DNA from: Rhodoferax sp.
Lineage (GTDB): Bacteria > Pseudomonadota > Gammaproteobacteria > Burkholderiales > Burkholderiaceae_C
Reading direction: 5' to 3'
Length of the DNA stretch: 9,156 bases
Assembly: GCA_026785765.1 (NCBI GenBank)
Contig: JAJAZK010000070.1
Span: 1 to 9,156, forward strand
Part shown: positions 7,501 through 9,156 of the stretch, piece after piece
Layout of the letters: each line of letters opens with the position of its first letter
Numbering within the stretch: position 1 is the stretch's first letter
The notes under the pieces: model-generated
The model's database searches: none
Told to the model about the DNA's origin: nothing
What the model saw: only the letters and a program-made list of their open reading frames with translations
Made by a program: the position numbers and the translations under genes

Positions 7501-8234
7501 TCCATGTGGCGTACCAGCCGATCATCGACCTGCGCACCGGCAGCATTTCCAAGGCCGAGGCGCTGATCCGCTGGCACCACCCGACACGCGGCCTGGTCAG
7601 TCCGGTCGAGTTCATACCGATCGCCGAGTCCAGCGGCCTGATTGTCGAAATCGGCGAGTGGGTGTTCCGCCAGGCAGCCGAGCAGGCAAGGCGGTGGCGT
7701 TTGTCGCACCACCCGACGTTCCAGATCAGTGTGAACAAGTCGCCGGTGCAGTTTCACAACGACGCCGGCCGCCAGCTTGCCTGGGGCAGCCATTTGCAGG
7801 AACTGGGACTGCCAGGCGACAGTGTGGTGGTTGAGATCACCGAAGGCCTGCTGCTCGACACCAGCGCCAGCGTCACCACCCAATTGTTGCAACTACGCGA
7901 AGCCGGTGTCCAGGTGTCGCTGGACGACTTCGGAACCGGTTATTCCTCCCTCACCTATCTACAGCGTTTTGACATCGACTACATCAAGATCGACCAATCC
8001 TTCGTGCGCCACCTGATACCGGGCTGCACCGAGTTGTCGCTGTGCAAGGCGATCATCGTAATGGCGCATGAACTCGGCATGCAGGTGATCGCCGAAGGGG
8101 TGGAAACCAGCGCCCAGCGCGATCTGATTGCCGCCGCGGGTTGCGATTACGCCCAGGGTTTTCTGTTTTCGCCGGCCTTGCCCGCAGCGGCGTTTGATGA
8201 ATTCATGGCTAATTGGCCCAAACCGAAAGCCTGA
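4584..8234 (+). CDS. Multi-PAS sensor diguanylate cyclase/phosphodiesterase (GGDEF-EAL)
   Basis: A 1216-residue cyclic-di-GMP enzyme. Six PAS/PAC-type segments (about 1-128, 129-250, 257-380, 400-520, 525-645, 651-774) are joined by short amphipathic linkers. Then come a GGDEF domain (about 785-945, opening FDNLTGLPNR) and an EAL domain (about 960-1206). The cyclase signature GGDEF (864-868) is intact, and RDSD (855-858) lies exactly five residues before it, forming the product-inhibition I-site. The phosphodiesterase side keeps EAL (992-994), NKSPVQF, EITEG, DDFGTG (1114-1119), KIDQSFV, AEGVET and the late Gln of QGFLFSP, so both activities look possible. No transmembrane segment or signal peptide is visible, so sensing should be cytoplasmic; the PAS ligand (haem, flavin, small molecule) cannot be read from sequence. 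I take the GTG at 4584 as start because it directly precedes the first PAS segment and no in-frame ATG lies nearby upstream; its ribosome binding site is weak, so the start is less certain than the gene. Confidence 0.95.
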   Translation: MNNNDFSTLFDLLPIGAYQSSPSGKQLRANAALVRLNGYDTEAEMLVGVNDIGKEWYVARDARQRFRDLIERDGRVVNFRSQIYRHKTRERCWIVENAHVVYAADGSVRYYEGTVEDVTEAHQAQLALEASERRFRAFTEKAQVLTLVCDAAATVMYASPASTTMLGRTPQELRGGNVFHWMHPDDHAAARRDVAEVLAKENPGTESVYRYLHQDGSWRHLASLATNCLADSAVQGIVLNFRDATERVRAEQAERALRETEERWKLALESTGDGLWDLNIETGSATYSRRLQEIYGFADGETGNRTGQFDSRVHPDDRLQQQQARQAHLDGATATYASEYRVRCRDGSWKWILSRGMVIRRDALGKPLRMIGTHTDIDSRKSAETALRDLNEELARNTSQLQTALGSISQGIFMLGADGRLSTYNERARELLELPENLLQSRPTMPEIGRFQFGHGDFGAGVGWVDQAARRYVASSGREPMPPYYLRTTRSGRTLEVRTQTLPNGGMVRTFTDVSDYVQAERSRKRLNLLLEATQSLARVGGWEVDVVTGEVVWTDEVYRILETSPQEYTPSTDTTMRFFAASSAHTISAAIREAEENGRPHDLELEMVTARGRPIWVHSVGQVSYENGQIAKRTSVIQDITERRQAQAALRESEERWKLALEGVGDGVWDWYIQADVEVFSQRCKVMYGYSEDEIRDSASAFDRLTHPDDLPQMEKDLQAHFSGLTPTFANERRILCKDGSWKWVLSRGMLISRDEAGRPLRMIGTHTDITARKDSEAIIWQQANFDNLTGLPNRRMLRDRLEQEIKKSDREGRQLAVLFIDLDHFKEVNDTLGHEAGDLLLVEAARRIRHCVRDSDTVARMGGDEFTIVLAELQDGQWLERITQNLLNAMAALFQIGNEQVYVSASIGITMYPADAREVEDLFKNADQALYVAKGAGRNRFSFFTPALQAAAQNRVRLANDLRQGLVDNQFHVAYQPIIDLRTGSISKAEALIRWHHPTRGLVSPVEFIPIAESSGLIVEIGEWVFRQAAEQARRWRLSHHPTFQISVNKSPVQFHNDAGRQLAWGSHLQELGLPGDSVVVEITEGLLLDTSASVTTQLLQLREAGVQVSLDDFGTGYSSLTYLQRFDIDYIKIDQSFVRHLIPGCTELSLCKAIIVMAHELGMQVIAEGVETSAQRDLIAAAGCDYAQGFLFSPALPAAAFDEFMANWPKPKA
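5364..5714 (+). repeat. Internal PAS/PAC repeat, copy 1 (third PAS segment)
   Basis: This encodes residues 261-377 of the c-di-GMP enzyme, from EERWKLALE to IGTHTDI. It aligns without any gap to 6546-6896, at a constant offset of 1182 bases (394 codons). By my eye count about half the residues are identical, concentrated at the two ends (the ERWKLALE and DGSWKW...LSRGM...PLRMIGTHTDI blocks). The last 30 bases (5685-5714) are identical to 6867-6896, including every third codon position. Confidence 0.85.
6546..6896 (+). repeat. Internal PAS/PAC repeat, copy 2 (sixth PAS segment)
   Basis: This is the partner of 5364-5714 and encodes residues 655-771, immediately before the GGDEF domain. The middle of the PAS core has diverged (for example NIETGSATYSRRL against YIQADVEVFSQRC), which may mean different ligands. 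The PAC half stays nearly the same in protein and, at its end, in DNA. Confidence 0.85.
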
Positions 8235-8255
8235 AAGTCTGCAGCGGCAACCGGC

Positions 8256-8441
8256 TCAGATAAGCAACATATCGTCCAGCACTTCGACCCAGTTCCGCAC
8301 CGGCACATCGGTCCCGCTTTGCAGATGGATGATGCAGCCAATATTGGCGCTGACGATGGTTTGCGCCTGCAGTTCGCTCAGGTCCCGCATCAATGCGCTG
8401 ATACGCGCCGCCCGCTGCGCGTACTGCGCGTCATTGCGCAA
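8256..8441 (-). pseudogene. glcF: glcF remnant: C-terminal tail of glycolate oxidase iron-sulfur subunit
   Basis: Read leftward, this 61-codon stretch ends at TGA (8256-8258) and contains TIVSANIGCIIHLQSG followed by TDVPVRNWVEVLDDMLL. This is the characteristic C-terminus of GlcF, the Fe-S subunit (normally about 405-410 residues) of the GlcDEF glycolate oxidase, with the last cysteine of its CCG-type domain in ANIGC. Everything upstream of about codon 345 is missing: the leftward frame meets a TAG around 8454-8456, and past 8441-8451 the sequence belongs to an IS91-type transposase on the other strand. It has no start codon or promoter of its own (only a TTG at 8441) and is almost certainly non-functional. 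It converges with the c-di-GMP gene, leaving 21 bases between the stops. The first 15-20 residues align less clearly, so the exact breakpoint is uncertain by tens of bases. Confidence 0.8.
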
Positions 8442-8907
8442 TGGTTGTCCGGTCTACCGCTGTGGCAAAGGACACAGCAAGCCACCGCAGTCAGACAAAT
8501 ACTCGGGTGAATTGGTGCTCACGCCCCTGGAGCTGATCAACCGCATCGCCCAACTGGTGCCGCCACCGCGCACCCACCGGCATCGCTATTACGGCGTGCT
8601 GGCACCGAATTCGCCACTGCGTGCAGCGGTGAGGCGAAAAGCGCAGGATGCGTCGGTGGTGACGCCAGAGGTGGGCAGCCCCGCGACAGAGTGAGTGAAT
8701 GCCAATGCCAATGCTGGCACGCCCGGCGCAGCAGTCGGAGTCGCAGTCGTAGTTGCCGGGTCTGGTGGTGTGCTCCAGCCTGCACCGCCAGCCAAACCCA
8801 AATCGCGCCCACCATCGCATTACCTGTGGGCGGCACTGATCGCCCGTATCTACGAGGTGTTCCCGCTGATCTGCCTACTGTGTGGGGGCCAGCTGCGCAT
8901 CAATGCC

Positions 8908-8957
8908 TTGGCTGCGACATAACTTGAATACAAGTTAGTCTTCGCTGAAACTTCGTT
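8908..8957. other. About 50-base insertion inside the transposase remnant
   Basis: Transposase homology stops after RINA (codon ending 8907) and resumes with FIT at 8958, whereas intact relatives join these directly (the pattern R-I-I-A-F-I-T). The intervening bases (about 8908-8957; the ends can slide by one or two bases because TT occurs at both edges) are clearly less GC-rich than their surroundings, bring in a TAA, and shift the frame by +2. I do not recognise the sequence. Placement rests on remembered family sequence. Confidence 0.6.
8916..8940. repeat. Small inverted repeat (hairpin) within the insertion
   Basis: TAACTTG (8920-8926) and CAAGTTA (8931-8937) are perfect reverse complements around the loop AATA. 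Three further pairs, GAC at 8916-8918 with GTC at 8938-8940, extend the stem past a single bulged A at 8919. The stem lies entirely inside the inserted bases, and its role, if any, is unknown. Confidence 0.7.
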
Positions 8958-9156
8958 TTCATTACATTGCGTGCCGACATTCACAAGATGCTGGAGCACA
9001 TCGGCGTCGAACCCGAAGCACCGCGCATCACCCCGGCACGCGGACCACCGCTGTGGGAAGGTGAAGGTGCGCAGGAGGCGGGGGAGGGTGTGGAGGCTGA
9101 GCCAGACTGGGATCTGCCAACCCAATCACCGCCCGATTACCCCGACGATCAGCGCG

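Larger units (their letters stand above)
8442..9156 (+). mobile_element. Truncated IS91-family element (extends past window end)
   Basis: The left boundary is where glcF homology stops and transposase homology starts (about 8441-8452). Only the part coding for the C-terminal half of the transposase is in the window; the N-terminal zinc-binding region and the catalytic Tyr/HUH region are absent, as is the left end (ori or ter) of the element. I saw no terminal inverted repeats or target duplication, which fits IS91 elements, since they transpose by rolling circle and do not make them. The fragment is probably an old, decayed insertion or the product of a deletion that also removed most of glcF. 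Confidence 0.75.
8452..9156 (+). pseudogene. IS91-family transposase, C-terminal fragment, with internal stop and frameshift
   Basis: Three pieces are recognisable. Frame 1 from 8452 opens VYRCGKGHSK and continues LTPLELINRIAQLVPPP and RTHRHRYYGVLAPNSPLRAAV, a hallmark block of IS91-type transposases. An in-frame TGA at 8692-8694 interrupts a low-complexity Ala/Val/Gly linker. The same frame resumes at 8695 and reaches SHYLWAALIARIYEVFPLICLLCGGQLRINA, with the C-terminal CxxC motif, before a TAA at 8920-8922. Homology then restarts in frame 3 at about 8958 with FITLRADIHKMLEHIGVEPEAPRITP and ARGPPLW, ending in the window at PDYPDDQR. Family members usually end a few residues after that Gln-Arg, so the gene probably stops just beyond 9156. 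Start, catalytic tyrosine and HUH motif are all missing, so the product cannot be an active transposase. Confidence 0.85.

Noticed and set aside
5718..7892. A 724-codon open frame on the minus strand, opposite the c-di-GMP enzyme gene.
   Set aside because: It lies wholly antisense to a gene with unmistakable domains, has no recognisable motif, and is rich in the His/Gln/Arg/Ala typical of the antisense of high-GC coding DNA.
8698..8760. AATGCC and AGTCG-type short repeats as a possible iteron cluster or CRISPR-like array.
   Set aside because: They are imperfect, only two or three units long, and encode the low-complexity linker of the transposase.
8916..8940. Integron attC site, because the hairpin has AAC and GTT ends.
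   Set aside because: The arms match the R consensus only partly, the stem is far too short (25 bases against roughly 57 or more), no L boxes or extrahelical bases are evident, and no integrase or cassette is nearby.

Overview
The window is GC-rich, dense bacterial chromosome. Several features point to a betaproteobacterium of the order Burkholderiales, probably Comamonadaceae-like: the N-terminus and conserved stretches of the lysophospholipid transporter, its divergent pairing with an alanine racemase, the glycolate-oxidase tail and the IS91-type transposase. That placement is inference from remembered family sequences, not from a search.

Layout. Bases 1-1304 hold a rightward two-gene unit: the 3' end of a class II aldolase/adducin-family gene and, 14 bases later, a complete ketopantoate-reductase-family gene. 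It converges with a leftward alanine racemase (alr, 1377-2489). Across a 156-base intergenic region the lysophospholipid transporter lplT (2646-3929) is read rightward. A strong GC hairpin follows, then a Cys-type glutathione peroxidase (4050-4535) and, 48 bases on, a 1216-residue cyclic-di-GMP enzyme (4584-8234) with six PAS-type sensor segments followed by GGDEF and EAL domains. The last 0.9 kb is a scar. It holds a 61-codon leftward remnant of glcF (glycolate oxidase iron-sulfur subunit) abutting the C-terminal part of an IS91-family transposase that is broken by an in-frame TGA and by a roughly 50-base frameshifting insertion, and that runs off the window end.

Functionally, alr supplies D-alanine for peptidoglycan and LplT brings lysophospholipids inward for re-acylation, so the divergent pair is an envelope-maintenance locus. 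The peroxidase defends against peroxides. The large PAS/GGDEF/EAL protein links unknown intracellular signals to c-di-GMP synthesis and/or degradation. All catalytic signatures and the inhibitory site are intact.

I saw no CRISPR array, RNA gene, phage module or clearly new multigene system. The observations most worth a second look are the gap-free internal duplication of a PAS/PAC module in the c-di-GMP enzyme and the glcF/IS91 junction with its decayed transposase and small hairpin-bearing insertion.
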